Notes: generated by a model from the sequence alone, not told the origin. Shown: positions 47,392-57,966, numbered from the stretch's first letter. The stretch is 64,000 bases of DNA from Neoactinobaculum massilliense (GCF_900604955.1 NZ_UWPE01000001.1:1054001-1118000); one strand, 5' to 3'. Program-made: numbers and translations.

Positions 47392-47823
47392 CTAGTAGCC
47401 TTCCTGAGCCATCCCACCACTAACTACCGCAAGGATAACGATAAGGATCCACAGCACAATGCCCACGATGTAGATGATGCCGAATACCTTGCCGAGGTAG
47501 TAGCCCGTCTTCAGGCTTCCATCCCAGAGGTAGGGAGCGCCGGCCTGGATCTCTTTGCGTGCCTTACCGCCCATGTACCAGGCGATAAAGGACAGCAGGC
47601 CCATGAAGATTCCGACGATGCCCAGCACCAGTACCGTGGTGGCCCGCGGATGCTCAGCCAGGTACATAGGTGCGCCATACTGCTGATATCCGGCCGGTTG
47701 CTGATAGTTACCCTGCTGATATGCGCCCTGCCCCGGGTAGTTTCCACCCGGGTAGTTACCATCCTGCGGCCCCTGAGCCTGGGGAGCACCCGCGGGAAAC
47801 TGCGGCAGATTTTCCTGTGACAT
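47392..47823 (-). CDS. Small membrane protein with Gln/Gly/Pro-rich N-terminus
   Basis: 143 residues. The first about 55 are repeats of the type GNYPGG, GNYPGQG, YQQGNYQQ, common in actinobacterial DUF4190-like proteins. Two membrane segments follow (TVLVLGIVGIFMGLLSFIAW and VFGIIYIVGIVLWILIVILA) with a basic loop GGKARKEI between them. AAAGGA stands 5 bases before the ATG. Function unknown; the fold suggests a small cell-envelope protein. Confidence 0.75.
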   Translation of the reverse strand: MSQENLPQFPAGAPQAQGPQDGNYPGGNYPGQGAYQQGNYQQPAGYQQYGAPMYLAEHPRATTVLVLGIVGIFMGLLSFIAWYMGGKARKEIQAGAPYLWDGSLKTGYYLGKVFGIIYIVGIVLWILIVILAVVSGGMAQEGY

Positions 47824-47982
47824 GACATTCCTTTCATGGTGCCTGCCTGCTTCTCCTGTGAGAATACCGGCTCAAAATGTCCATTGGGTAACAATCTTCG
47901 TCTCACGGACACGATTGCCGCGCAATTGCCCGCGAGCGGACGCCCTCACGGGCACGTGCCACCGGCGAGGGCGCCCGTGGCC

Positions 47983-48786
47983 CTAGTCCTCCATGGACTT
48001 CGGCGCGTGCCAGATATCCTCGCCGCGGCGCAACGTGTCAAAGCCGGAATCCATGTAGATAATCTGACCGGTCATGGTGCGAAACTCCGCTGAAACAAGG
48101 AAGGCGTGCAGCGCCGCGATGTCCTCCGCATGTGAGGCCCCATTGAGTGGTGCGGGCATCGCCGCGAAGGTGGCCTTGCGTCCCTCCTCCGTTGCCAGCA
48201 GCTCCTTGGTCATAGGGGTTTCTACCACGCCCGGACCCACCGCGTTGATCGGAATACCCTTGCCCGCGTACTCGTCCGTGGGCGCCTGCCGCCGTACCCA
48301 CTGGGCGATGGCACGCTTGGACGTGGAGTAGTTAAAGTAGCCCGTCATACCACCCTGGTCGGTCAGCTCCTGCCCACGTGCAATGGCTTCCTCACGCTTC
48401 CCCGCCAGCAGCAACTCGAGCAGTTTCGGATCCGAGGGCTGCAGGGACGCCGCCGACGCCGTCACCGAAATACGCGGCGCCTCGGACTTCTCCAGCAGCG
48501 CTTTGAACACCTCAATTGTGTCAATCGCGCCGAAATAGTTCACCTTAAGTGCCAGCGGATTCTGCGCGGACACGCCCGCGTTAACCACCAGGCCATCAAT
48601 GTGATCGTGGGTTTGCGCAATCTGTGCAGCTACCGCCTCGATTGCGCTCCGATCCGAGAGGTCCACCGGGTAGTCCGCGCCCTTGAGATCCAGGCCAATT
48701 ACTTCTTCCCCACGTACGCGCAGCAGATCCGCCGTCGCTTTGCCGATGCCTGAGCCGGCACCCGTCACAATGATTGTTCGCACCAC
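47983..48786 (-). CDS. Short-chain dehydrogenase, 3-alpha-HSD-like
   Basis: A 267-residue NAD(P)-dependent oxidoreductase. The dinucleotide motif is TGAGSGIG, the NAG motif is VVNAGVS, and the catalytic Ser and Tyr-Lys are in TASAAS and YFNYSTSK. The overall pattern (DLSDRSAIEAVAA, KVNYFGAIDTIEVF, insertion LLELLLAGKREEAIARGQ) resembles the 3-alpha-hydroxysteroid dehydrogenase/carbonyl reductase group. Substrate unknown. GTG start at 48786 with AAGGAAG upstream. Confidence 0.82.
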   Translation of the reverse strand: MVRTIIVTGAGSGIGKATADLLRVRGEEVIGLDLKGADYPVDLSDRSAIEAVAAQIAQTHDHIDGLVVNAGVSAQNPLALKVNYFGAIDTIEVFKALLEKSEAPRISVTASAASLQPSDPKLLELLLAGKREEAIARGQELTDQGGMTGYFNYSTSKRAIAQWVRRQAPTDEYAGKGIPINAVGPGVVETPMTKELLATEEGRKATFAAMPAPLNGASHAEDIAALHAFLVSAEFRTMTGQIIYMDSGFDTLRRGEDIWHAPKSMED

Positions 48787-49116
48787 GTTGCTTCCTTTCC
48801 GTCCGCCACGCGCGCCGCACCGTTGCGTGCCCGTGACGTAACAGACGTTAGTTTATCGAAGATTTCTGTCGTGGCACGCCCTTGTCCACCGCCCGTTGGG
48901 ACGACGCCGTCCGGTCCCGTTTCGCGCAGCTCGCGCTGGTGTGTACTCACGCACCCACTCCGGCGTCGAACAGCACGCCGGTGTGGCCAACCTCTTGCGC
49001 CTCAGGCTTGGAACCCAGGCCCGGAGCGACAAAAATTGGCTGAGGCCGCTGGCAAACTTGCCGCGTGACCGGGGAACGGTCACCGAGTGACCGGACCACC
49101 TAGTGAAAGGCGCATC
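48787..49116. other. Intergenic region between the SDR and deoxynucleoside kinase genes
   Basis: 330 bp between divergent genes, presumably with two promoters. No gene, repeat or RNA could be recognised in it. Confidence 0.55.
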
Positions 49117-49827
49117 GTGATCTACATCCTTGGCAGTATCGGCGCGGGTAAATCCACGCTTACCTCCCTCCTCGCGGAGGATCTGGGTTCTTCGGCCTAC
49201 TACGAGAACGTGGATGGCAACGGGATGATTCACGACATGCTGGAAAAGTTCTATGCGGCCGGCGCCGAATCGCGTAAACGCGTGGGCGTGATGCTCCAGA
49301 TCGCCTTCCTCACCTTCCGCTACCAGCAGCTCAAACGTGCCATTACCGAAGAAAATGCGGTACTGGATTCCTCCCTGGAATCCGATTTCGTCATGGCCTC
49401 CCAGCTCCACGACAACGGGGAAATTGACGACGCCGATTTCAACGTCTACCTCACGCTCTCACAGGAGATGCAGGCGAATGTGAACGGCAGCCCGTGGAAC
49501 GGTTTCCCGGATCTGGCCGTCTACCTCAAGATTGACCCGGATCACGAGTTGGCGCAGATCGCCGCCCGTGGACGGGATATGGAGGACGTCCGCGACAAGC
49601 CAGAGCTAGTGGCCTATTACCACCGCGTCAATAAGGCCTACCAGAATTGGGCGGCCGGATACACGCACTCGGCGCTGGTCACGGTGGATCGGGACAAACT
49701 GGACTTTGTCAACAGCATGGATGACCGCAACACCGCGTTGGATCTCATCGAATCGAAGCTGGTTTCCCTAGGAAAACTCGATCGTTTTGAGTATGAGGAA
49801 ATTCGCGCCAAGCGGATGGGCAAGTAG
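49117..49827 (+). CDS. Deoxynucleoside kinase (dAdo/dGuo kinase family)
   Basis: A 236-residue dNK-type kinase phosphorylating deoxynucleosides for salvage. The P-loop is LGSIGAGKST, LDSSLESDFVMA matches the conserved ERS-like catalytic segment, and RGRDMED is the lid. GTG 49117 (MIYILGSIG) has GAAAGG 6 bases upstream and gives the usual N-terminus; another GTG 30 bases earlier is possible. It is followed by a strong bidirectional hairpin. No partner gene adjoins it. Confidence 0.85.
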   Translation: MIYILGSIGAGKSTLTSLLAEDLGSSAYYENVDGNGMIHDMLEKFYAAGAESRKRVGVMLQIAFLTFRYQQLKRAITEENAVLDSSLESDFVMASQLHDNGEIDDADFNVYLTLSQEMQANVNGSPWNGFPDLAVYLKIDPDHELAQIAARGRDMEDVRDKPELVAYYHRVNKAYQNWAAGYTHSALVTVDRDKLDFVNSMDDRNTALDLIESKLVSLGKLDRFEYEEIRAKRMGK

Positions 49828-49840
49828 AGGTTCAATGCAC

Positions 49841-49873
49841 AGGAGGCGCCGGGCAAGCTGCCCGGCGCCTCCT
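49841..49873. terminator. Bidirectional terminator between dNK and gatB
   Basis: A perfect 15-bp stem (AGGAGGCGCCGGGCA/TGCCCGGCGCCTCCT) with a 3-base loop. It sits in the 60-bp gap between convergent genes and probably serves both. Confidence 0.8.
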
Positions 49874-49887
49874 CCACTGTCAACTAG

Positions 49888-51384
49888 CTACTGCGCGATA
49901 CGCTTCTGGATGATCTCCTGAACCTTCCGTGCATCCGCCTTGCCCCGCGTTGCCTTCATAACTGCGCCAACGATGGCCCCAGCGGCCTGCTTCTTTCCAC
50001 CGCGGATCTTCTCCACGATGTCCGGATTGGCAGCAAGTGCCTCATCCACGGCCTTCTCAATCGCCGAATCATCGGAGACAATTTCCAGCCCGCGCTTGGC
50101 CACTACCTCGGAGGGCGTGCCCTCCCCGGCCAGCACGCCGGCGATTGCCTGCCGCGCCAGTTTGTCATTGAGCTTGCCGCTCTGCACCAGCTGGTCCAGC
50201 TCGGCCACGTTCGCCGCCGTCACCGGCGCGTCCTCAAGATCCAGCGCATTATCCTTGGCAAACCGGGCGATATCACCCATCCACCATTTGCGGGCACCGG
50301 CCGGCGTGGCACCCGCCTTCACCGAATCCTCAATAAGATCCAGTGCGCCGGCGTTGATAACGTCACGCAGTTCTTCGTCGGAGAGCTTCCACTCTTTCTG
50401 AACGCGCGTGCGGCGCGCAGCCGGGAGCTCCGGCATATTGGCCCGAATGCCGTCCACGTACTCGGGAGAGCAGATGATGGGCACCAGGTCCGGCTCCGGG
50501 AAGTACCGGTAGTCATCGGCGTCGGACTTCACGCGGCCCGCACGCGTGCCGGAGATCGTTTCATCATAATGACGCGTCTCCTGAAGGATGGTGCCGCCAC
50601 TCGCCAGAATGGCTGCCTGCCGCTGGATCTCGAACCGGATGGTGTTCTCGATTCCCCGGAAGGAGTTGACGTTCTTCGTTTCAGTACGGGTGCCGAGCGG
50701 CGCATCTGGGCTCTCGCGGAGGGACACGTTGACATCCGCGCGGATATTACCGCGCTCCATCCGTCCCTCGGAAATACCGAGTGCGCGCACCAGCTCACGG
50801 ATAGAACGCACGTAGGCACCCGCAACCTCCGGCGCGTGCTTGCCTACGCCCGTGGCGGGATCGGACACGATCTCGATGAGCGGAACACCGGCGCGGTTGT
50901 AATCCACCAGGGAATACTTGGCGCCTTCGATGCGGCCCGTCGCCCCACCCACGTGGGTGTTCTTGCCGGCATCCTCTTCCAGGTGCGCATGCTCAATCGG
51001 GAAGCGATACGTGAAGCCGTCCTCCAACTCCAGATCCATGTGCCCGCCAATAATAATTGGCTGCGCATTCTGCGTGATCTGGTAGGCCTTCGGAAGGTCC
51101 GGGTAGAAGTAGTTCTTCCGCTCGAACCGGGAAAGCCGGGCAATGTCCGCATCCAGGGCCAGGCCCAGGCGCACGGCGTACTCAATGGCACGCTTGTTGG
51201 CCACCGGTAGGGACCCCGGCAGGCCCACCGACACCGGTTGAATATCCGTGTTCGGCTCCGCGCCGAACTCTACCGGGGCAGCATCGAACATCTTGGTAGC
51301 CGTGGAAAGTTCCACGTGCACCTCAAGGCCAATGACCGGATCGAACCGGGCAACCGCCTCAGAAAAATCCATGAGCTCTTCCAT
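49888..51384 (-). CDS. gatB: Asp-tRNA(Asn)/Glu-tRNA(Gln) amidotransferase subunit B
   Basis: A 498-residue kinase subunit of GatCAB, which activates misacylated Glu-tRNA(Gln) or Asp-tRNA(Asn). Conserved: [56 protein letters not shown] and the tail domain YqeY-like from about 350. The ATG at 51384 overlaps the gatA stop (TAATG) with GGAGG before it; a longer start at 51414 is inside gatA and is rejected. Order gatC-gatA-gatB, all coupled. Confidence 0.95.
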   Translation of the reverse strand: MEELMDFSEAVARFDPVIGLEVHVELSTATKMFDAAPVEFGAEPNTDIQPVSVGLPGSLPVANKRAIEYAVRLGLALDADIARLSRFERKNYFYPDLPKAYQITQNAQPIIIGGHMDLELEDGFTYRFPIEHAHLEEDAGKNTHVGGATGRIEGAKYSLVDYNRAGVPLIEIVSDPATGVGKHAPEVAGAYVRSIRELVRALGISEGRMERGNIRADVNVSLRESPDAPLGTRTETKNVNSFRGIENTIRFEIQRQAAILASGGTILQETRHYDETISGTRAGRVKSDADDYRYFPEPDLVPIICSPEYVDGIRANMPELPAARRTRVQKEWKLSDEELRDVINAGALDLIEDSVKAGATPAGARKWWMGDIARFAKDNALDLEDAPVTAANVAELDQLVQSGKLNDKLARQAIAGVLAGEGTPSEVVAKRGLEIVSDDSAIEKAVDEALAANPDIVEKIRGGKKQAAGAIVGAVMKATRGKADARKVQEIIQKRIAQ

Positions 51385-52904
51385 TACTTTTCCTCCCAGC
51401 TGGCTGCGGGGCACTGGGAAGCTAGCGAGCCACCCAGGCCTTCCTCAAGCGCCGCCGCCACGCGGTAGGCGCGGGCATCCTCGCCGATTGGCGCAAGGAT
51501 CTGGAACCCAACGGGCAACCCATCCGAAAGCCCAGACGGCAAGGAAATAGCGGGACTTCCCGCCAGATTCGCCGGAATAGTAGCGATGTCATTGAGATAC
51601 ATGGCCATCGGGTCATTGGTTTTCTCACCAAACTTGAACGCCACCGTAGGCGAGGTGGGAGAAACCACCACATCCACCTGGGAGAACATCTTGGCGAGGT
51701 CCTGCTGCACCAGCGTGCGTACCCGCAGCGCCGAGGTGTAGAACTGGTCCGCGTATCCGGCGCTCAGCACGTGCGTGCCAAGGATAATGCGTCGCTTGGC
51801 CTCATCACCGAATCCGGCGGCGCGAGAAGCACGCATCACCGTTTCTGCGGTCACCGGACCCTCCGTAGGCTCCACGCGTACGCCGTAGCGCATCCCGTCA
51901 AACCGAGCCAGGTTAGAGGAGACCTCAGCCGGCATGATGAGGTAGTAGGCGCCCAGTGCGTACTTGAACGACGGCGCCGAGAGCGTAGTAGTTTCCGCAC
52001 CCAGCTTTTCCAGCTCGGCAACAGCCTCATGGAAGGACTTAAGCACGCCTTCGGCGTAGCCTTCACCCTCCATCTCCTTGACCAGGCCCACCTTGAGGCC
52101 CGCCAACGGCTTGGCCGGGTCCTTTGCCGCGGTGGTGCCGGCGTTGACCGCACCCACCAGATCCGCCACCGGCTGATCGAGCGAGGTGGAATCGTGCACG
52201 TCATGGCCGGATATGAGCTCCTGCAGCATGGCCGCATCCCGCACCGTGCGGGTGACCGGCCCGATCTGGTCCAGCGAGGAGGCCATTGCAATAGCCCCGA
52301 AGCGGGAGACGTTCCCGTAGGTGGGCTTGAATCCCACCGTGCCGGTCACGGCCGCGGGCTGACGAATAGACCCGCCCGTGTCCGTGCCCAGCGCCAAGGG
52401 CACCATGAATGCACCCACGGCCGCCGCACTGCCACCACCGGAGCCGCCCGGGATTCGGTCCGTATCCCACGGATTACGCGTGGGGCCGAAGGCCGAATGC
52501 TCCGTGGAGGACCCCATGGCGAACTCATCAAGGTTCGTTTTGCCCACGATGGGCAGGCCCGCCTGCTTAATCTTCACAATGACGGTGGCATCGTAGGGAG
52601 GGCGCCACCCTTCAAGAATCTTCGACGCGGCGGTGGTGGGAATCCCCCGTGTCACAATGTTGTCCTTCACCGCAATCGGAATGCCGGCCAGCGGATGCAT
52701 GGTCTTGCCCGCCGCGCGGTCCTCATCCACCTGCTTGGCGGTGGCTAGCGCGCCCTCGTGATCCACATAGAGGAACGCGTGGAGCTTCGGATTCAGCGCC
52801 TCAATCCGGTCCAGGGATGCCTGCGTCAACTCCACCGATGTAATGGTGCCCGCCTGCAGTAACTCGGAGAGTTCCGCCGCGGATTTCAGTAGCAATTCGT
52901 TCAC
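51384..52904 (-). CDS. gatA: Asp-tRNA(Asn)/Glu-tRNA(Gln) amidotransferase subunit A
   Basis: A 506-residue amidase-signature subunit that hydrolyses glutamine and passes ammonia to GatB. The Ser-cisSer-Lys triad is in [19 protein letters not shown] (Lys) and [13 protein letters not shown] with the downstream [14 protein letters not shown] (Ser residues). Length and motifs are normal. It follows gatC by 2 bp and its stop overlaps gatB. Confidence 0.95.
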   Translation of the reverse strand: MNELLLKSAAELSELLQAGTITSVELTQASLDRIEALNPKLHAFLYVDHEGALATAKQVDEDRAAGKTMHPLAGIPIAVKDNIVTRGIPTTAASKILEGWRPPYDATVIVKIKQAGLPIVGKTNLDEFAMGSSTEHSAFGPTRNPWDTDRIPGGSGGGSAAAVGAFMVPLALGTDTGGSIRQPAAVTGTVGFKPTYGNVSRFGAIAMASSLDQIGPVTRTVRDAAMLQELISGHDVHDSTSLDQPVADLVGAVNAGTTAAKDPAKPLAGLKVGLVKEMEGEGYAEGVLKSFHEAVAELEKLGAETTTLSAPSFKYALGAYYLIMPAEVSSNLARFDGMRYGVRVEPTEGPVTAETVMRASRAAGFGDEAKRRIILGTHVLSAGYADQFYTSALRVRTLVQQDLAKMFSQVDVVVSPTSPTVAFKFGEKTNDPMAMYLNDIATIPANLAGSPAISLPSGLSDGLPVGFQILAPIGEDARAYRVAAALEEGLGGSLASQCPAASWEEK

Positions 52905-52906
52905 CG

Positions 52907-53206
52907 TTATGCCTCCTCGCCCAAAATCTGCGGAACCAGGAACTTGCCGTCCTCGGCGGCGGGCGCCTGAGCCAGGACCTCCGCCCTATCGAGGAGTTCA
53001 CCGGGCACATCCTCCCGGACAACGTTCTCCACCGGGAGCGGATTATAGGTGGGCTGAAGCTCCGGGGAGGCCACCTCACTCACCACGGCCACCGCGTTCT
53101 CCACAACCACCAGTTCATCCGCGAGTTTCTCCGCTTCCTCCGGTGTCACATCAATGCGCGCAAGATCTGCTAAACGCAGAACCACGTCCTTAGAAAATGT
53201 CGACAT
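52907..53206 (-). CDS. gatC: Asp-tRNA(Asn)/Glu-tRNA(Gln) amidotransferase subunit C
   Basis: A 99-residue assembly subunit wrapping GatA and GatB. The helical N-terminus [20 protein letters not shown] and the C-terminal region with REDVPGEL and KFLVPQIL are characteristic. First gene of the gatCAB operon. Confidence 0.93.
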   Translation of the reverse strand: MSTFSKDVVLRLADLARIDVTPEEAEKLADELVVVENAVAVVSEVASPELQPTYNPLPVENVVREDVPGELLDRAEVLAQAPAAEDGKFLVPQILGEEA

Positions 53207-53301
53207 GCGGCTAGTCTACGCGTGCGTCTTCACCCGCCACGTAGCAGCCCGGTACATGAATCACGCCACGCAGCATTTCCCCAGCCGGATAGTCTAGGGG
53301 C

Positions 53302-54558
53302 ATGGCTCTGGGAGAAGGCATGCGCACCCGAGTACGGCGCGCACTGAAGTGGACGGGCGTCGCGGCGACGTCGGCACCCTTTGTGGCAGCTGGTGCCATC
53401 ACGCTCGTGGATGAGCACCGTAAGCGCCGCACACCCACCACCGGCGATTTTCCCCATCTTCCGCCTATGACCACCGCGGTAGGGGAAAACGCCATCACGC
53501 TCTACACCTACGGCATGGATCTCTACAGCGACATGCTCACGGATATTGCACAGGCCCGCCACACTATCTATTTTGAAACGTTCATTATCAAAGATGATGA
53601 CATGGGGCAGCGCTTCCGGGCCGCCTTCGAAGCCGCCGCCGCACGCGGCGTGGACGTATTTATCATGACCGATACGTTCGGCACTCTCAACCAGAACCCT
53701 CGGGTGCGGCGCATGCCCCGTATGGAGCACCTCCACGCGATGGCGTTTCCGCTGGTCCGCACCGGTATTTTTACCGGCCGCAGCCGTGATAAGGGACGCG
53801 ATCACAGGAAAATCCTCACCATCGATCAATCCGTTGCCTACGTGGGTGGATTTAACATCGGCCTCGAGCACGCCACCAAGTGGCGGGACACGCATATTCG
53901 GATTTCCGGCCCCGTTTCCGCCGAATTACGTGACACGTTTGCGGACATGTGGAATTCCTACCGCAAGAAGGAACACCCGGTCATCCGCGCCCGCGAACGC
54001 ATGCCCTGGGATCCTTCCCTTCGTGCCGTACTCAATTCGCCGGCGTCCAACACATTCCCCATCCAGGCGCTCTACCTTGATGCGCTCAACCGCGCTTCCG
54101 AGCGCGCGTGGATTACGATGGCCTATTTCATTCCCGATGCGGCCATGATGGATGCGCTGGTGGATGCCGCCCGCCGCGGGGTGGACGTGCGCATCCTGAT
54201 TCCCGAATACTCCAACCACGTGTATACGGACTGGGTGGGCCGCCCCCACTACCAGCGGCTCCTAGGGAGCGGAGTACGGATTTTCCTCTACCGCGACGCC
54301 ATGATTCACGCCAAAACCATGACCATGGACTCTCGCTGGTCCACCGTTGGGACGGCGAATATTGACCGCATTTCCCTGCGCGGGAATTTCGAAATTAATA
54401 TGTCCATCCTGGATACGGGATTCTCCCACCTCATGGAGCGCGTGTTTGAGCATGACCTCACCAACGCCTACGAATTAACGCGGCAGGCGTGGGAGAGGCG
54501 CAGCAGGTTGGCCCAGGTGACCGAAGCCGTCATGCGGCCTCTGGCCCCGCTTCTTTAG
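53302..54558 (+). CDS. Cardiolipin synthase-like phospholipase D protein
   Basis: A 418-residue protein with two PLD motifs that transfers phosphatidyl groups, probably making cardiolipin. First HKD: RDHRKILTIDQSVAYVGGFN; second: MIHAKTMTMDSRWSTVGTAN. Before them a 30-residue region, GVAATSAPFVAAGAITLV, may be a single membrane anchor; classical cardiolipin synthases carry two such segments. The plus-strand gene stands alone, divergent from gatCAB by 95 bp. Confidence 0.85.
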   Translation: MALGEGMRTRVRRALKWTGVAATSAPFVAAGAITLVDEHRKRRTPTTGDFPHLPPMTTAVGENAITLYTYGMDLYSDMLTDIAQARHTIYFETFIIKDDDMGQRFRAAFEAAAARGVDVFIMTDTFGTLNQNPRVRRMPRMEHLHAMAFPLVRTGIFTGRSRDKGRDHRKILTIDQSVAYVGGFNIGLEHATKWRDTHIRISGPVSAELRDTFADMWNSYRKKEHPVIRARERMPWDPSLRAVLNSPASNTFPIQALYLDALNRASERAWITMAYFIPDAAMMDALVDAARRGVDVRILIPEYSNHVYTDWVGRPHYQRLLGSGVRIFLYRDAMIHAKTMTMDSRWSTVGTANIDRISLRGNFEINMSILDTGFSHLMERVFEHDLTNAYELTRQAWERRSRLAQVTEAVMRPLAPLL

Positions 54559-54688
54559 TACGACGCCGAAGCGCACCCGTTCCGCGTCACCTAAAAACAA
54601 CGGCGTGCGCCGCCACACGCCGCGCGCCTCCCGTTGTAGCGACGCCGCCGGGCCCGTACTGGACCACGACGGCGTCGTATGAGCGGAG

Positions 54689-55681
54689 CTAGAGCTCAAT
54701 CTCCCCGACCGGGTGACCGCCCTGCGCCGCCTCGATCGCGCCCTCAATTGATTGCGCGATAAGGGCCGCGACCGCCTGCTCCGTATAGAACGCAATGTGC
54801 GGCGTGTAGAGAACCCGCGGGTTATCCAGGATCCGCTGCATGAGGGAATCAACCTCGGGCTGATTCTTCTGCACCAGGGAATCCTCAAATTCATACACAT
54901 CGAGCGCAGCTCCGGCGAGGTGTCCGGAGTCCACGGCGTCGAGCAGCGCCTCCGTGTCAATCAGTGCGCCCCGGCCGGTGTTGACAACGATGGCGCCCTC
55001 CGGCATGAGGGCAATGGCGCGCGCGTCAAGGATGTGGTGATTCTCGGCGGTGGCAGGCATGTGGAAGGAGACGATGTCGCTCTGGCGCAGCAGATCATCC
55101 AGCGAATCGACGTAGGTGAGTAGCTCGCGCCCAGCGTCACTCGGGTAGAGATCGTAGCCGAGTACCTTGCAGCCGATTCCCGCGAAGAAACGCGCGGTTT
55201 CCCGGCCGATACGGCCGGTTCCAGCGATGCCGATCGTCTTTGAGCGAATGGTGCGGCTCATCATGGACGGTTCCCAGGAGAAGTCATGATTCTCCGCCCG
55301 CCGCTCAATGAAGGGTGCCGCCTTCCTGCTCACCGTGAGGGCCGTGACGAAGGCGAACTCGGCAATCGACTCCGGGGAGTAGGAGGGGACGTTCACCATC
55401 TTGACGCCATGCTTCTTCAGGAGATCAAGCCGGTACATGTCCGTCCCCGCCGAGCGTGTGGCGAGTGCCTTCACGCCCTGCCGCTCCATCTCCGCATACG
55501 TTTCCTCACCCATGGGAGCAATCTGCTGGACAACAACGGCATCAATGCCCTTGAGCGTGCCGCGAAGATCCTCGGTAAGAGGCTGGTCGTACACGTCAAT
55601 CTCAAGATCAGGATGAGCGGCCTTAAACTGCGCGATGGCCGCTCGCTCATCGTCACGCTGCGAATACAGGGCAACATGCAT
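54689..55681 (-). CDS. D-lactate dehydrogenase-like 2-hydroxyacid dehydrogenase (copy A)
   Basis: A 330-residue NAD-dependent D-2-hydroxyacid dehydrogenase. NAD loop: GIAGTGRIGRETARFF, with an Asp at the end of beta-2 (LGYDLYP). Catalytic Arg in VVNTGRGALID, Glu in YEFED and His in YTPHIAFYT, all present. The KMVNVPSYSPESIAEFA segment is typical of D-lactate dehydrogenases. It follows the PfoR-like gene by 7 bp and resembles copy B (56974-57966) over the full length. The direction (lactate formation or use) cannot be told. Confidence 0.88.
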   Translation of the reverse strand: MHVALYSQRDDERAAIAQFKAAHPDLEIDVYDQPLTEDLRGTLKGIDAVVVQQIAPMGEETYAEMERQGVKALATRSAGTDMYRLDLLKKHGVKMVNVPSYSPESIAEFAFVTALTVSRKAAPFIERRAENHDFSWEPSMMSRTIRSKTIGIAGTGRIGRETARFFAGIGCKVLGYDLYPSDAGRELLTYVDSLDDLLRQSDIVSFHMPATAENHHILDARAIALMPEGAIVVNTGRGALIDTEALLDAVDSGHLAGAALDVYEFEDSLVQKNQPEVDSLMQRILDNPRVLYTPHIAFYTEQAVAALIAQSIEGAIEAAQGGHPVGEIEL

Positions 55682-55688
55682 CTGGTGT

Positions 55689-56828
55689 TTACTCCTCTAC
55701 AATCGGAAACTTAAAGACCTCGTTGGTGTACAGCTTGAGGACGCGCGTGAATAGGAAGTCTATGAGGAGCGCACCGGCCGCCGTAATCACGAAGAAGGCC
55801 AAGAACAGGATACCCAATCGGACCAGCGGCGCCTGATCCAGGAACTTGTAGGCAGCGATGGGGCCCACCAGCCCGGAGAATCCAAAGCCGGCGGACTGCG
55901 CCGTTCCCTGCAGGTGGAACGCCCACGCCGTCACGCCCGCGATTGCCGCGTTGAGAATAAGTGGGATATTCATGACCGGCTTGGTAATCCAGTTCGGCAT
56001 GAACATCTTCATGGACCCGAGGAACACCGCCAGAGTCACCCCGGACTTGTTGTGCTGACGGATGGAACCAACGCAGAGCGTCATGGTGGCCGCAGCGATT
56101 CCGATATTCGCCGCACCCGAGGCGAGCCCATCAATTCCGACGGCGAGCGCCACCGCGACCGTGGAGATTGGCGACACGATGATGATCGCAAAGGCGATAG
56201 CCAGCAGAATGCACATGAGGAGCGGCTGTAGCTCGGTGAAATGGGCAATAAGGCGGCCAATGCCACCGGTGATTGCACGCGAGTACGGGAGGGTGACCCA
56301 CCCGATACCGCCCACGGCGGTCACAACAATGAGGGGCAGCACAATAATTGTGACGCTACCAAGCTTGCCGTGAAGCCAACGCAGCGCCAGTGTGCCGAGT
56401 GAGGCCACAATGATCGTGTTGATCAAATCGCCGATCCCGGCGATGGTCCAGGCCTCATCCGAAAACGTGAGCACGCCGGAGCCAATGAATGTGGTGGCGG
56501 CCAGCACAGCGATTTCCATGCCGTTCATAGCGAACTGCACGCCAACCAGGGCACCAACTAACGCCGGCACCACAAATTGTGCACCAGAAACGATTGCGGC
56601 CAGCTGCCCGAACACGGGCGAGACGGAGGCGAGGGCGCGGAACAGCTCCCCAAAAATCGCGTTGGGAATGAGCCCAACAACGATGCCGATGGCCGTACCG
56701 TTCAAGACCTTCATCATGAAAGCTTTGAAGCCGAGGCGTGAGGCCGTTTCGATGCCGGCGGATTTCGTTGCGGTAGCACCCTTTTCAGAGGCGCCACCGG
56801 TTTGAGTACTGACCGAGTTTTCGGGCAT
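55689..56828 (-). CDS. PfoR-like / PTS EIIC_2-type membrane protein
   Basis: A 379-residue membrane protein with about ten hydrophobic segments (for example GTAIGIVVGLIPNAIFG and LLMCILLAIAFAIIIVSPIS). It has the feel of the EIIC_2 family that includes PfoR, formerly called a perfringolysin regulator. Members often lie next to D-lactate dehydrogenases in lactic acid bacteria. No EIIA or EIIB genes are nearby, so phosphotransfer transport is uncertain; a role in 2-hydroxyacid or sugar movement is plausible. The first 30 residues are polar. Same strand as both D-LDH genes. Confidence 0.7.
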   Translation of the reverse strand: MPENSVSTQTGGASEKGATATKSAGIETASRLGFKAFMMKVLNGTAIGIVVGLIPNAIFGELFRALASVSPVFGQLAAIVSGAQFVVPALVGALVGVQFAMNGMEIAVLAATTFIGSGVLTFSDEAWTIAGIGDLINTIIVASLGTLALRWLHGKLGSVTIIVLPLIVVTAVGGIGWVTLPYSRAITGGIGRLIAHFTELQPLLMCILLAIAFAIIIVSPISTVAVALAVGIDGLASGAANIGIAAATMTLCVGSIRQHNKSGVTLAVFLGSMKMFMPNWITKPVMNIPLILNAAIAGVTAWAFHLQGTAQSAGFGFSGLVGPIAAYKFLDQAPLVRLGILFLAFFVITAAGALLIDFLFTRVLKLYTNEVFKFPIVEE

Positions 56829-56973
56829 TTTCTCTCCTGTGGGTTGATGGAAATACTCGCCCGAAAATTCGAAGTTGCACCGGTGGGCGGTTCTTCGGGC
56901 AGATAGTAGAAAATTTAAAGTAGATTAGCCGCGGGCGGCAGTGCCAAAAGTCCAGCTTCTCCCGAGGCGCGTG

Positions 56974-57966
56974 TCACAGGTCCACCTCGTTATCCGGCCG
57001 GCCACCATTAACGATTTCCACGGCACCCTCGATGGCATCCGCTACCAGGGCCGCCACCGCCTCGTCCGTGTAGAACGCCGTGTGCGGCGTGTAGAGCACT
57101 CGCGGATTATCTAGCACCCGCTGCAGCAACTCGTCCACCGGCGGCTGATCGTTCTGAATAATCGGACCCTCAAATTCATACACGTCCAGCGCCGCACCCA
57201 GCAGATGTCCCGAATCCACTGCATCCAGCAGCGCCTCCGTATCCACCACCATGCCGCGCGCCGTGTTCACCACCACCGCACCCTCGGGGAGCAGGGCGAT
57301 CGCAGCGGCGTCGAGCATATGGTGTACCTCAGGACTTGCGGGCACATGGAACGTCACCACATCAGAGTGGCGAAGCAGTTCTTCATACGTGTCCGTGTAG
57401 GTGGCGTACCGGGCGACCGCCTCGGTGGGCGCGATGTCATAGGCGAGCACGCGGGCGCCGATCTGGGAGTAGAGCCAGGCCACTCGGCTGCCAATCCGGC
57501 CGGCACCCACTACCCCGACCGTCTTGCGGCGCATGGGGCGGCCCATGACGTCTCGCGCCCAGGTGAAGTTGTGTCCCTCCGCGCGACGCTCAATGTAGGG
57601 CGCGATCTTACGGCTTGCCATCATCCCCAAGGTGAAGGCGTATTCCGCGATAGAGATAGGGGAATAGGAGGGTACATTGACCAGCCGGATGCCGTACTTG
57701 GCGAGAAGATCCTTCCGATACATGTCCACACCGGCGGACCGGGTGGCGAACACCTTAATATCCGCCTCTCCCATGGCCGCGTACACGTGTGTCGGGATTT
57801 CCAGCGTCTGGGAGGCCACCAGGGCGTCTACTCCCGCAAAGAGCGGAATGGACGCCTCGGTGATTGGCGCGTCATAGACGTCCAACTGAATATCGGGGTG
57901 AGACTGCTGGAACTGTGCGATGGCCGCGTACTCGTCTGCGCGACGGCTGAACAGTGCAAGGTGCAT
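56974..57966 (-). CDS. D-lactate dehydrogenase-like 2-hydroxyacid dehydrogenase (copy B)
   Basis: A paralogue of copy A with the same length (330). NAD loop GVVGAGRIGSRVAWLY, catalytic Arg in VVNTARGMVVD, Glu in YEFEG, His in YTPHTAFYT. NVPSYSPISIAEYA is the shared D-LDH signature. It lies upstream of the PfoR-like gene with a 145-bp gap, so it may have its own promoter while forming a cassette B-PfoR-A. The two copies probably differ in substrate or regulation. Confidence 0.87.
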   Translation of the reverse strand: MHLALFSRRADEYAAIAQFQQSHPDIQLDVYDAPITEASIPLFAGVDALVASQTLEIPTHVYAAMGEADIKVFATRSAGVDMYRKDLLAKYGIRLVNVPSYSPISIAEYAFTLGMMASRKIAPYIERRAEGHNFTWARDVMGRPMRRKTVGVVGAGRIGSRVAWLYSQIGARVLAYDIAPTEAVARYATYTDTYEELLRHSDVVTFHVPASPEVHHMLDAAAIALLPEGAVVVNTARGMVVDTEALLDAVDSGHLLGAALDVYEFEGPIIQNDQPPVDELLQRVLDNPRVLYTPHTAFYTDEAVAALVADAIEGAVEIVNGGRPDNEVDL

